The notes under the pieces are model-generated. The model had not been told where the DNA came from. It ran no database searches and was given only the letters and a program-made list of their open reading frames with translations. From the NCBI RefSeq assembly GCF_002099425.1, contig NW_018344015.1:4432501-4496500 (forward strand): a stretch of 64,000 nucleotides of DNA. The letters run 5' to 3'. Positions 45,260 through 56,199 of this stretch are shown in pieces (position 1 is the first letter of the stretch; every line of letters starts with the position of its first letter). This DNA comes from Phascolarctos cinereus (lineage: Eukaryota > Chordata > Mammalia > Diprotodontia > Phascolarctidae). Both the position numbers and the translations under genes were made by a program.

Positions 45260-46926
45260 GTCAAAGGTATATTTACATTTCAAAACTCATAACTTATCTT
45301 TCCTCTACTGAACCCTTTTGGGCAAATTCAAATTCCTAGGGCTCTAATTTAGACTTATAAAAGCTACTTTACAAGACAACTAAATGTTCTATATTAGGTT
45401 TAGCGGATTTCTCCCAAGAGGAACTTATATATATGCAGACTGGTTTTCCATAAGTTTTTTCCTCTCTACATCAGCAAGACATATTCGCCTTCACTGAAGG
45501 ATTTAATTTACTTTGAAAATCAATTTCATTTAACACTGAGTATGATCTCAATATTTAACACTTGTGTTAACTGGAATTAATATACAGTTCTGCTAACAGC
45601 TAAGAATCTGATATCTCCTCTCTCTAACAAGTGAGAAGGTACAAGAAATTCACTGAGGTGTATGAGGCGATGAAGCTGAGATGCAGATGCTTAAAAATCA
45701 ATTAACTGACATGTAATACCTGATGGAATGACTGACTATGAGATTCTGACTTGGCTTTCTTCAAAATAGATTTTAATTGGGCTGTTCAGTAAGACTCGAG
45801 GTGGTTGCAGAAATGAGAGTATAGAGAGGGATTTCTGGTAGTAATACTTCAATCAAACTGGGCACTAAATATGGTGTACCCTAGTGTGATTTGGAAATTC
45901 AATAAAGTTGGCATCTTCTTACCATAAAGTAAACAATGCCTGGATTGTTCTGTGTGCAAGGGAATTCAATGTTGTTGTTTTGATTTGTTTTACTGATTCC
46001 TGGCTAAGCTGAGACACTGGGGCTGACAGCATCACTGTGCAAAGGCCAGGAGTGGGAGGAAACAATGCCTGGATCTTATATTCTGTGGCCCTGGTCACGG
46101 TAGCTCCATTCAGCAGAGGTTATTTTGGAAAATAACACTGCTTCTTGGAGCAGGGTGCTACGTGGAGGACAGGTTGGTGCTCTGAAGCTGTATCATAGAG
46201 ATGGAGTGACAACGGGTAGCTATTAGATTTCCACATGAGTAAGGCCACTTTCCAATTCTCTCACGAAGAGCTAACAGATCTGATTATAGCGACAGGCTGC
46301 CCATCTGCAAGGAAAAATTGATGGGTACAAGGAAATTGCTAAAACATTTGCAGTCACCCTGCCAGAGGGAGAGAATTCTGTGTACTGTTTTGCACTGTTT
46401 GGGAGATTTCTTTTGGAGGGGGGAGCTCAGAATTTCCCAAGGTTGTCATGCCAAGGTGAAAAATGGTGAGATTGATCTTCATTTAGAGAATTCAGTAACT
46501 TTCTCTTATCTCAGAACTGTTGGCAGATATTACTCAGTCAAAACCTCTATTATTCAACTCCTGAGTAGAATATAAATCAGGTCTTCTTGAAGAAGGGTTT
46601 TTGGAAAAGGACTTTATTTTTGGTGCTTTTACTTGTTGTAAATACCAAATGTAGCAATGAGAATAGGGTTACAAGTGACCTAAACCTCCTATCCTCAATT
46701 AGATTAAGTTTAAAATCTAAAAGCAAAGCCAGCCAGCCAAAGCCAGAAGACACCATACAATATATAAATTAAGAGCCTGAATAGAGTATCTGTACTAGGG
46801 AGAACTTGCTGAAGACTATCCCATCCACTATGTTGAAAAGCAAATCTCTTGCCTTGAGATTACACTCTTCCTTACGTCATCAAAAAATGTCCAAGAGAAA
46901 GAGATACTAAGATCTGAGAACTGGAA
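45260..46926. other. Repeat-poor island, no gene recognised
   Basis: About 1.7 kb with no identifiable transposon. The middle (about 45,780-46,350) is less AT-rich and keeps several CpG dinucleotides (ACTCGAGG, TCACGGTAG, CTACGTGG, CAACGGG, TCACGAAG, AGCGACAGG) in DNA otherwise nearly free of them. Frames of 85 and 61 codons at 46,318-46,575 and 46,587-46,772 have no known motif. It could be an old unrecognised repeat or conserved non-coding DNA. Confidence 0.45.
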
Positions 46927-47333
46927 CAGGGGTTCTAAACCTTCTTGGGGTCATAGGCCCCTTCTGCAACCTGGTAAAGATTATGAACCTCTTCTCAGAA
47001 TGTTTTTAAGTGAATAAAATGCAGATAGGTCTCAATTAGAACAAATAATGAATCCTCTAAAATGGTTGTGTTATTGAAATTTGCATTGTATATTTCTATG
47101 GAACTGGAATAAATTATCATTATTTACATAATTATTACCTCAAATAGTGTGGATTTAAATATATGTGACCACTTCAGGAATTCATTATTCTCATTAACTG
47201 GGACCTAGCTATAAAATACATGGGATTACCAAGGAAACCAATTGTGTTAAAGATGGTTTTTTTTCTTCAATCCAAGTTCATAGACCCCCTTAAATCTATG
47301 AAAGATCTATGGACCCCATGTTTGGAACCACTG
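46927..47333. mobile_element. hAT-type non-autonomous DNA transposon, most complete copy
   Basis: About 407 bp from CAGGGGTTCTAAACCTTC to the inverted end ...TTTGGAACCACTG. The interior has GGGGTCATAGGCCCCTTCTG and AAGTTCATAGACCCCC. Flanking octamers AACTGGAA (46,919-46,926) and AACTAGAG (47,334-47,341) match at six of eight positions, consistent with an 8-bp hAT target duplication. No transposase frame. Confidence 0.8.
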
Positions 47334-47344
47334 AACTAGAGCTA

Positions 47345-47435
47345 GAAAGGGCAACACAGACCCTCATTTTATAGAGAAGGAAACTGACACCCCAGAAAGT
47401 GAAATTACTTACCCAAGTCACTGTCAGCCAGTCAA
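47345..47435 (-). mobile_element. CORE-SINE, antisense, left part
   Basis: ACCCTCATTTTATAGAGAAG and GAAATTACTTACCCAAGTCA. The rest of what is probably the same copy is at 47,728-47,835. Confidence 0.6.
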
Positions 47436-47670
47436 TAAATATTTATTAAGCTGCTACTGTGCCAGGCGCTGTGGTAAGCACTGTGATACAAATATGAAAA
47501 AAAAAAAAAGAGAAACAGACCCTGTTCTTAAGGAGCTTATAATCTAATGGGGAAAGTCAACACTCAAAAGGAAGCTGAAAAGGCAGAGGGTAGGGCATGC
47601 CAGGAAAGGTACCTGAAACTGGGGAATGATGGAAAATTCAGAGAAGTCCCAAAGTAGTGCAGTCAAATGA
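47436..47670 (-). mobile_element. L2 3' end, antisense, lying within a CORE-SINE
   Basis: AATAAATATTTATTAAGCTG, GTGCCAGGCGCTGTGGTAAG and TTAAGGAGCTTATAATCTAA, followed by AGGGCATGCCAGGAAAGG of the upstream L2 part. Confidence 0.78.
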
Positions 47671-47727
47671 GAAAGGAAGAAACATTCTATGCTGGTCTTC
47701 ATCCTTATACAGAGATTTTGGAGTTCA

Positions 47728-47835
47728 TAGTTCAATTCCTTCAACAGAAGTAGTAAATATCAGAGATGGTATTTGAACTCAGCTCTACTGAGTCCAGAGT
47801 CAATGTTCTTTCCACTAAACTATGCTTCCTCCAAG
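47728..47835 (-). mobile_element. CORE-SINE, antisense, right part
   Basis: AGTAGTAAATATCAGAGATG, GTATTTGAACTCAGCTCTAC and CTTTCCACTAAACTATGC. Confidence 0.6.
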
Positions 47836-48160
47836 GTAAAAGTAAGTATAGAATCTCAAAGAAGGAAGGTGAGAAACTGTCAGTCTTTCTCCAGCTAGTC
47901 AGGCAAGAATATTCTCTGGTTCTACAATCAGGTCCTAGCTCTTTAGAAAGAAGTCAGATAAAGATAATTCATCAGGTTTCCAAAAATTGAAAGAAATTTG
48001 GACAGAGATTTACCACAACTTTTTGAACCCCTTTTGGAAAAGTATACCTTTTACTACAGTTGAGTGAATTCAGAAAGTATTAAAAGATCACCAACTGGAT
48101 TTAAACATAGCTGCTCAAAATTCAAATCTTGCCTTCTTTCCCTCATACTCCACTGCTTGC
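47836..48160. other. No recognisable feature
   Basis: No signature seen. Confidence 0.35.
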
Positions 48161-48412
48161 AGAGGCAGCTAGATGGCTCAGTGGATAGAGCCCTGGGCCT
48201 GGAGTCAGGAAGACCTGAGTTCAAATTCAGCCTCAGATACTTACTAGCTAGGCCACCCTGGGCAAGTCACCTAATCTCTGTTTGCCTCAAGCAACTGGAG
48301 AAGGAAATGGCAAACCATTCCAGTATCCTTGCCATGAAAACCCCAAAGACAGTATTGGCATGCTATGGTACATGGGGTCATGAAGAATTGGTCATGACTG
48401 AACAACAGTAAC
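48161..48412 (+). mobile_element. Mar1-like SINE, extended BovB-like tail, sense
   Basis: GAGGCAGCTAGATGGCTCAG head, GAGTTCAAATTCAGCCTCAG, TGGCAAACCATTCCAGTATC, then GACAGTATTGGCATGCTATG, CATGGGGTCATGAAGAATTG and ATGACTGAACAACAG. Most of the CORE is missing. The tail subtype equals the 25.3 kb copy. Confidence 0.9.
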
Positions 48413-48989
48413 ACTGATTCCACCTTTAACAATATCTAGTTCCATTTGATCAAATTCTGCACTTCCCTAAGAATATTCTGATACACAGTTCTAACTCCTG
48501 AAGGGACCTAGTTACCAAGAAAAGAATGGCCTATGCAAATAATGATCCTATTCCTTAGGCCAACTACATTTCCCATTCTAAACTAGTGTATTGGAATTAT
48601 GTATCTCAAACTATCTCTTGTGATTTGAAGTAGTACAAGTCACTCTGGGGGAGACTGATCATCAGTGAACTGATAAAACTAAATCTATGACCTTCATTCC
48701 TAAGCTTCTCAAATCTTAACCTTACTTGATAGAGTGATATTCTAGGGATTTATTATTATTTATCTGGGACTAGGACATATTGGTCTAGTGAAGAAACAGT
48801 TGTAAAACAAGACAAAGGAGACAAGGAAAAAAATAACAATGAAGGTGAATGATAGCTACTGCTAAGAAAAAGGAAAATTAGATTTGAGAGGAATGGGAGC
48901 TGAAGGTTTAAAGTATACTACCTATTCTGGATAATATCTGTCCAGAATCTATGAAGGAAGTTTTGGGGGAGGGGTTTTGAGAACTAGAG
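48413..48989. other. No recognisable feature
   Basis: No signature seen. Confidence 0.4.
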
Positions 48990-49175
48990 AATTGGCATAG
49001 AAATGGGGTTCAAATTTAGCCTCAGACATTTGTTATCCATGTGGCTTAACCAATATCTGCTTCAGTTTCTTTATTGTAAAATGGGTGTAATAATGGCACC
49101 TACCTCCCAAGGTTCTGATTAGGATAAAATAAGATAATATTGGCTCTATGCTTAGTATAGAGTTATAGGTATTAA
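48990..49175 (+). mobile_element. CORE-SINE, sense
   Basis: GTTCAAATTTAGCCTCAGAC, TTTCTTTATTGTAAAATGGG and GCACCTACCTCCCAAGGTTC. Confidence 0.75.
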
Positions 49176-49897
49176 GAAAAGGGACTAATGGAGCGAGTGC
49201 TTCAAAGAGAGACAATAGCAACTATGGACTTTATAAGAGTGCAAATCTTGTGAAAGTTGTAGAATGCTCAGGCACATTTACTATACATCAGCTGAAATAG
49301 TTTCTTTGCCCAGGGGAAATGCCCTCACAAGAATAAACAGCTTTAAACAGTATTCCCCAGCTGGTCTAGTTCAGTCCAAGATGATCTAAGGTTTCAACTG
49401 GGAGTAATGGCTGAAACAATGGTCCTGGAAACAAGGAAAGGATTCAACTGAATTCTATGTTTCTGGGAACTTATTATGGGGATGGATAGGGGAAGGGCCT
49501 GAGAAACTTAGTGGAAATGGTCCAGTAAAGTCTAAAATTTCAAATGGCAAAAATGAGGAATCACAATCTACTTTAGATAGTTAATGTATGAAGTAGAGCC
49601 TTGTCCTTGAAGAAGGAAGAGTGTCACCTTGGGAGCCATTATATGGCCATTTAAAAGTCTATCTGATATACAATGAAGGGTTTAAAGCTTTTGTAACTGG
49701 AGAAATGAGAAGAAAAGGCATAGAGCAGGATAGTTTGCGTGGCTAGCTCTAAGAGTAGGTCACCAGACATACTGGCAGAAAACTAAAAGAAAGAAAGAAA
49801 TGATTGAGAGCGAAAAAGGAGAAATGAGATCAAGACCTAGATAGATGGCAGCAAGCCATTTTAAGAAAAAAACTAAAGCTTTCAAAATGGAATCAAA
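49176..49897. other. No recognisable feature
   Basis: About 700 bp without a signature. Confidence 0.4.
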
Positions 49898-50150
49898 AGA
49901 GACCTTAACCTAGGGTATATGAACACGCACACACACACATACACACACGTACATATATATACATATATATGAGACAACTATTTCAGTATGATTGGCTTCC
50001 TTTGTAATGCTATGTATTTGATTTTACATATTTAACAACATTCAACACTTAACCCCAATTGCCTAGCCAAAAAAACCAAAATTCAACGGTGAACATAAGC
50101 TTTACGAGACTACCAAAGAGGTCCCCAACACTAAAAAGTTCAGGAAACCA
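49898..50150. mobile_element. hAT-type non-autonomous DNA transposon with two insertions
   Basis: Left end GACCTTAACCTAGGGTATATG; interior ATGATTGGCTTCCTTTGTAA; right end with CTACCAAAGAGGTCCCCAAC. A CA/TA microsatellite (about 49,923-49,968) and a 28-bp SINE stub (50,047-50,074) lie inside it. Orientation is opposite to the copies at 10.2 and 46.9 kb by interior order. Confidence 0.68.
50047..50074 (+). mobile_element. Extremely 5'-truncated SINE (28 bp)
   Basis: Only the last bases of a WSINE1-like element plus A's remain (ACTTAACCCCAATTGCCTAG...). AACAACATTCAAC (50,034-50,046) and ACCAAAATTCAAC (50,075-50,087) match at 11 of 13 positions as target duplication. Confidence 0.7.
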
Positions 50151-50245
50151 TGAACTAGATGAAGGTTATATACTAACTAAAAGTATAGGAGAGAGACTGT
50201 AAGATATTAGGCATTCATTGGTGAATATCAGGGAAGAGAAAGGAA

Positions 50246-50498
50246 TACATTTTTATTAAAGGTCTACTATATGACAGAAACTGTACTAAGTGCTTTTATA
50301 AATATTACCTCATTTGATTCACTAAACTACCCTGTGAAGTCGATGATATCATTATCCCCCTTTTACAATTGAGGAAACTGAGGCAGAGAACGTTAAATGA
50401 CTTACCCAAGATCATACAGCTGTAAGAGTCTAAGGCTAGACTTGAACCTGAATCTTCCTGACTCCAGACCCAGAGCTCTATTCACTATGTCAAGTAGC
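50246..50498 (-). mobile_element. CORE-SINE, full length, antisense
   Basis: CTACTATATGACAGAAACTG (tail), ATTACCTCATTTGATTCACT, ATTGAGGAAACTGAGGCAGA, GACTTGAACCTGAATCTTCC (head). Confidence 0.85.
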
Positions 50499-50559
50499 TA
50501 TCGATCATTACATGTTATATAATTATGTGTTACATAATATTACATATTATCTTATTGTG

Positions 50560-50637
50560 TGTTCAGTTCTGTCCAATTCTTCATCACCCCCATTTTCTTG
50601 GAAAAGATGCTAGAGAGGTTTGCCATTTCTTTCTCCT
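50560..50637 (-). mobile_element. Mar1-like SINE tail fragment, antisense
   Basis: TGTTCAGTTCTGTCCAATTC, CATTTTCTTGGAAAAGATGC and GGTTTGCCATTTCTTTCTCC; nothing of the head follows. Confidence 0.75.
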
Positions 50638-51211
50638 TTATTATCATATTATACATCACCTATTATGGTGTCAGTACAAGACAAGATAAGAACAACATCA
50701 AGACATCAAGAAGAAAGGGAGAAATGAGAATATTTTTCTTATGAACCAGCATTAAAAATTGAACAATTGGTGAATTGTTTTTCCTTCTTAAACCAGAAAG
50801 AGAATAACAAGTCCCGATGAAAAGCTTGTCCTCTTTTCCAACTCACAGTGGTATGGAATAACTGTCACTGGAGTGTTTGGTCAATGAAGTTGATTCTCTC
50901 TAAGTAGGAATCACTCGGCTAAAGTGTTCTTTCAGCTGACTACTTCTAAATGCCACAACTACAAAAAAGCAACTTTTGAGCCCCTCCATTGTATCTTCAG
51001 TTTTCCTCAGGTTCTTCTGCCTCATTTGGTGATGTTACTACCATGATATTTTTATTCTGTTCAGTGGCTTCCAGAAGAATTTTCCAACTGGTGAGAACTA
51101 CCTAATTTCTCTTCTCAAATTAATAGTCCTTTCAAAAATCGTATTTCTTTCTCTAAATGTTTATGTAATTTCTCTTTTTCTTAATTTTCCCTTTTCAATC
51201 ACTATATATCT
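50638..51211. other. No recognisable feature
   Basis: No signature seen. Confidence 0.4.
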
Positions 51212-51859
<648 letters not shown>

Positions 51860-51995
51860 TATGTTATACGTGTAATGCATACATACATATATATAGATGC
51901 ACAAATACACACACATATACAAAAACTATAAATATATATACACACATATACATGCACACATACGCACATATGCAAATACATATATACATTTATTG
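51860..51995. repeat. (TA)n/(CA)n degenerate microsatellite
   Basis: ATACATACATATATATAG, ACACACATATAC and similar blocks. Confidence 0.9.
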
Positions 51996-52011
51996 ACTTA
52001 TCTATATACAT

Positions 52012-52112
52012 CCCTGGACCCCCATAGAATGAAAGCTCCTTGTAGTCAAGGACTGTGTCATTTTTATCATAATATTACCAGTGTTTCCAACCTAGTAGAT
52101 ATTTAAAAATTC
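52012..52112 (+). mobile_element. L2 3' end, sense
   Basis: AATGAAAGCTCCTTGTAGTC then AAGGACTGTGTCATTTTTAT and CCTAGTAGATATTTAAAAAT. Confidence 0.72.
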
Positions 52113-52269
52113 TTGCTGAATTGAACTGAAATTGAACACACATGAACATGCAAACCAGCTAAAACTGGCACATACTCCAAGTATTCTTACCCATGACCCT
52201 TGCCAAATGGAATGACCATTGTTTGATAATTTTCTCTTATTTCATGGTCTTCTTAAACTTCTTTTAAAA

Positions 52270-54660
52270 TGTTTTATTGGTTGCTTGGTTGTTGTCCTTC
52301 ATTCTCAAAGAAGACCAAAATGACATCATTATGCTAGAGTTAAGTTAGAATGTGCCCAGCTGTGGCTGATCAGACCAATATAAGCTCAGAATGTGCATGG
52401 GTCAGGCACAAATACTCCAAGTGAATATTTGGGGTGGATTCTCTCAATCTGTGCATCTCACATATCTTTTGAGCTACTTCAAATCTTCTTTGCTCATAGA
52501 ACACAGCACAATCGCTGATGTGGGCATGCCATGCTGAATGCTCCTGTGCCAGTGTCTCCCTCGTCACACAATCAATTCCAAAGTTCTTAAGAGTGACCTT
52601 GAGAGGGTCTTTGTATCATTTCTTCTGTGAGCGCTTACCCTGTGTGAGTTCTCCATAAAACAGTTTTTTTCTTTTTTTTTGGCAAGCTTCAGAGTTGTGC
52701 TCTCTGAACTCCTCAGAATTGCATTCTTTGAAGTACAGTTTGAATGCATTCAGTGTCTGGTGTCTTATCCTTCCAAATGATCTTCAGACCTAAGGTAATT
52801 CAAATGGAAGTGATTCAGTTTCCTGACATGGTACTGGTATACTACACAGGTTTCACAGGCATGCAGCAATGAGGTCAGTACAACAGCTCAGTAGACCTTC
52901 AGTTTGGTAGTCAGTCAGATACCTCTTCTCTCCCACACTTTCCTTTGGAACCTCCCAAACACTGAGCTAGCTCTGGCAATGTGTGTGTCAACATCATTAT
53001 CAATGTGTTACTACCTGGAAAGTATACTACTAAAGGAAGTGAACTTATCCACAGTGTTCAAAACTTCTCCATTTGCTGTAACTGATGGTTCCACATATGG
53101 TACCACACATATGGTAGCGGCTAAGCCACTTGTGTTTTCTTGGTGTTAGGCCAAAATTAGCACAAGCAGCAGAGAATTGATCCAAACTTTCTTGCATCTC
53201 AACTTCAGAGAATGCATTGAGTGCACAATCATCTGTAAGCAGAAAATCACGCACCAACATTCCTTCCACTTTGGTCTTGGCTTGTAGTCTTTTCAAATTG
53301 GAGAATTTACCATCAATGAGGTAGCTGACCTTGATGCAGTGTTTGTCCTCATTGAAGGCATGATAAAAAGCATAGAAGCAAGCATACAGCCTTGTTTCAT
53401 TCCTTGTTTCACACTTTCACCAGAGCATCGCCCATTATCCTAGAACCCGGGCAAGCATGCCATCATGAAATTGATGTACAATGCCAATGAACTTCTCTTG
53501 GCAAACAACTTTTGACATAATTTTCCATAAGCCCTCTTGACTGACAGTATCAAAGGCCTTCGTCAGATTTATAAACATTGTGTATAGACCTATCTTCTAT
53601 TCCTTGCATTTCTCCTGGAGTAGTCGGGCAGTAAACACCATATTGATCATTCCTGGGCTCTTTCTGAAGCCACACTGTCTCTCAGGTAGATGACCATCTT
53701 CCAGGTGAACAATCAGATTATTAAGGAGGACTCTGACAAGAATCTTCACAGTAATGACTAAGAGAGAGAGACCTCCCTGGGATTGCCACAGGACAATCTA
53801 TTTCCTTTACTTTTATAGAGATGGATAATGGAGGCATCTTTGACCTCCTGGGGGATAACCTCCTCTTGTCATATCACCTGGAAAATTTCAGTCAGCTTTT
53901 ATATGAGCAATGGACCCCCACACACACCTTGTAAATCTTAGCTGGAATAAAATCAGGACCAGGTGCTTTGCCACATGAAAGGAGCCTAATGGCATTCAAA
54001 ATCTCTTCTTTACTTGGAATTTTAAGTAGGGAAAAATTGACTTCAACCTGAGGTAAATGGTCAATGGTTTCAGCATCGATGATGCTACTTCATCACTTGC
54101 CTGTAGCCACAGGACTTTGAGATTGGTAAGGTGGTAAAATGGTATGGGTGATGTCTTTTGATTCATGCGTAAGTTGGATTTAAGTGAGGCAGAGTTGCAT
54201 GAAGTTGTAAGCCTCACTCTCTCCTCCAGGGTCATAACAGTCCAGTGGCAGGACAGAATCAAGATGACTGGTGATGGCTGAAGATGAACTGGATGACTTT
54301 GAGTCTTCTATGTTTAACCAAGCTCTAAGCCTTCTACAGCACCTGCTTCAGCTGCCTTCATGGCCATTGGAATGGATTGTTCTCATCCAGCCATTCCCAC
54401 AGAGGAAATTTTCACATGCTTGGGGTAGATACCCACTCCCCCCACTCACCAATAGGTTTGAAATCCCTTGATTATCCTCAATATGGTTTAGTCCATCTGC
54501 CAAAACAGTTTACTGGGATGTGGCTGCTGTGTGTGCTACAACTTCTTGGAGCCACCTGTGAGAGTTAGGTAGTTAGATGGACACTAATGGTGGGAAGCAT
54601 CCCTGAAAAGGACTCAGGAGCCTTTAAACCAGAGGTACTAGTCTTCCCTGAAAACAACCT
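52270..54660 (-). mobile_element. RTE-clade LINE, minus strand, internally deleted
   Basis: In its own sense the element runs from about 54,660 to 52,270. First comes a non-coding head homologous to the 20.98 kb element (CTAGTACCTCTGG..., TTCCAAGAAGTTGTAGC). Then an RT remnant starts with KAPGPDFIPAKIYK (about 53,975-53,930) and has FINLTKAFDTV (motif A). Next are CGFRKSPG and, at about 53,215-53,245, LLTDDCALNAF (motif C; family form FADDCAL). A C-terminal part with ACETCVVYQYHVRKL follows. The 3' end reads GAGAATGAAGGACAACAACC. The N-terminal endonuclease is not seen, so head and RT appear fused by deletion. Stops are frequent; it is inactive. Confidence 0.88.
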
Positions 54661-54664
54661 ACAC

Positions 54665-56195
54665 CCAAATGTTTTATTACACTAGTAGTAAAGAATATAG
54701 AAAAAATAAAAACAATAGCACCCCCTTTGTAGCCTTGACATACTGACATTTTTGTGGTCTTAAGATCCTGTAGACAAGGCCACCCACCACCCACTAACCA
54801 ATTAACAGTGTTCTACTTTGTCATTAATACGTTTACCAGAAAAAAAACTTTGATTTTTTTTTAATAATTAGGCTGTGTCAATAAAGTCAATAAGAAACTG
54901 GGGTTTCTTGAACTCTTAATTTCTAGTGATAAGATTTGACTATAATCAAATATTTCTTACTACTCTAAGGAGGATTTCTGAGGAATATGGAAGATCATGG
55001 AAATTTCTTGCCATATTACAGACATAAATAGCTATCAGATTTTTTTGAAAAATGCAGTAAGATAAGAAGAGTCTCTTCTTATTGCATCAGTTGATTAAGA
55101 TCTCAGTTTTTCCTAGCAGGCTACACAAAGGAGTGAGAAGTCACACATCAGGAAGTACGGACATTCATCTTAACATTACTTCTTACTCATGATATGAATT
55201 CACTTCACTCACTCTAGATTTTCCCCAATATGAAACAGGATTAAAAAGAAATTCTTGCACTACATCTCTAACTGTGAAGTAGGTATATTTTTGTGCTGTT
55301 TTCTGAGTATATTTGCTCAGGAAACATTGTAATATAAAAATCATGCAATTTTATTTTGAAGCATGCATATAGTTTTCAGGGGCATAGAAGCTTGACCTTT
55401 CCAGTCATGTATAAGTACAGGATAATATTAAAATTTGAATTTTCTGAGCATGTAATAGGCTGGACCAAAAAAAAAAGGTGTTATTAAAAGTTGGTCAGTA
55501 GAGAAGAAACTAAGGATTAAAATTCCAATATACAAAATGAGTAATTAGCATTGTTATAATCAAGAACTGATCATGAATGCAATAATGAAGAATCTGATAC
55601 CTCACTAGATCACTGAATTGAAATTGTAGAAAAATACCAATGTTCCCAAGAATTGATACTGTTTAAGGCTAACCAGCATGGATGAAGGTGATGACAAGGG
55701 ATATAAAGAAATGCATTTCCTAAAGAATGTAGCAGTTGATAAAAGTGATAAATTTGTCACTCCAAGTCAGGTAATCTGAATTAGCCACTGCACAGTTTAA
55801 CATTATTCTTCTAAAGCAAACACAGCAGAAGGAGTGGAGTTGCTATGATAGATTTTCCCCCCAAACACAATGGCAAATAATAGAGATGGAGAAAAATGTG
55901 TTTCTCTAATCCTAATGAGTTATTAATTTGCTCTGTCCTGTGAATCATTATTCTCTCCACTCTGACTTTGACAATTTAGTCTGATTTCTCATCCATATGC
56001 ACAATTATAGGATCATCTTTGAAGTTCAATAGATGTATGAACTTAGTATGATTTAAGGGGCACCAAGAAATCCTGGCTTGACAAACTTATTCTGTCACCT
56101 GCCTCAATTGTTGCCTGAATCATTGTCATTGTCCTCCTCCTCTTCCTTCTCATCATCATCACCATCATTGCCAGGAACCCAGTTGGCTGAGTAAG
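54665..56195. other. No recognisable feature
   Basis: About 1.5 kb of repeat-poor AT-rich DNA, with a small TCCTCCTCCTCTTCC/TCATCATCATCACC stretch at about 56,132-56,168. Confidence 0.45.
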
Positions 56196-56199
56196 AATT

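Noticed and set aside
45880-45960. AATAAA near 45,900 as a possible host gene or LTR end
   Set aside because: No TATA, U5-like end or upstream exon; a single AATAAA is expected by chance in AT-rich DNA.
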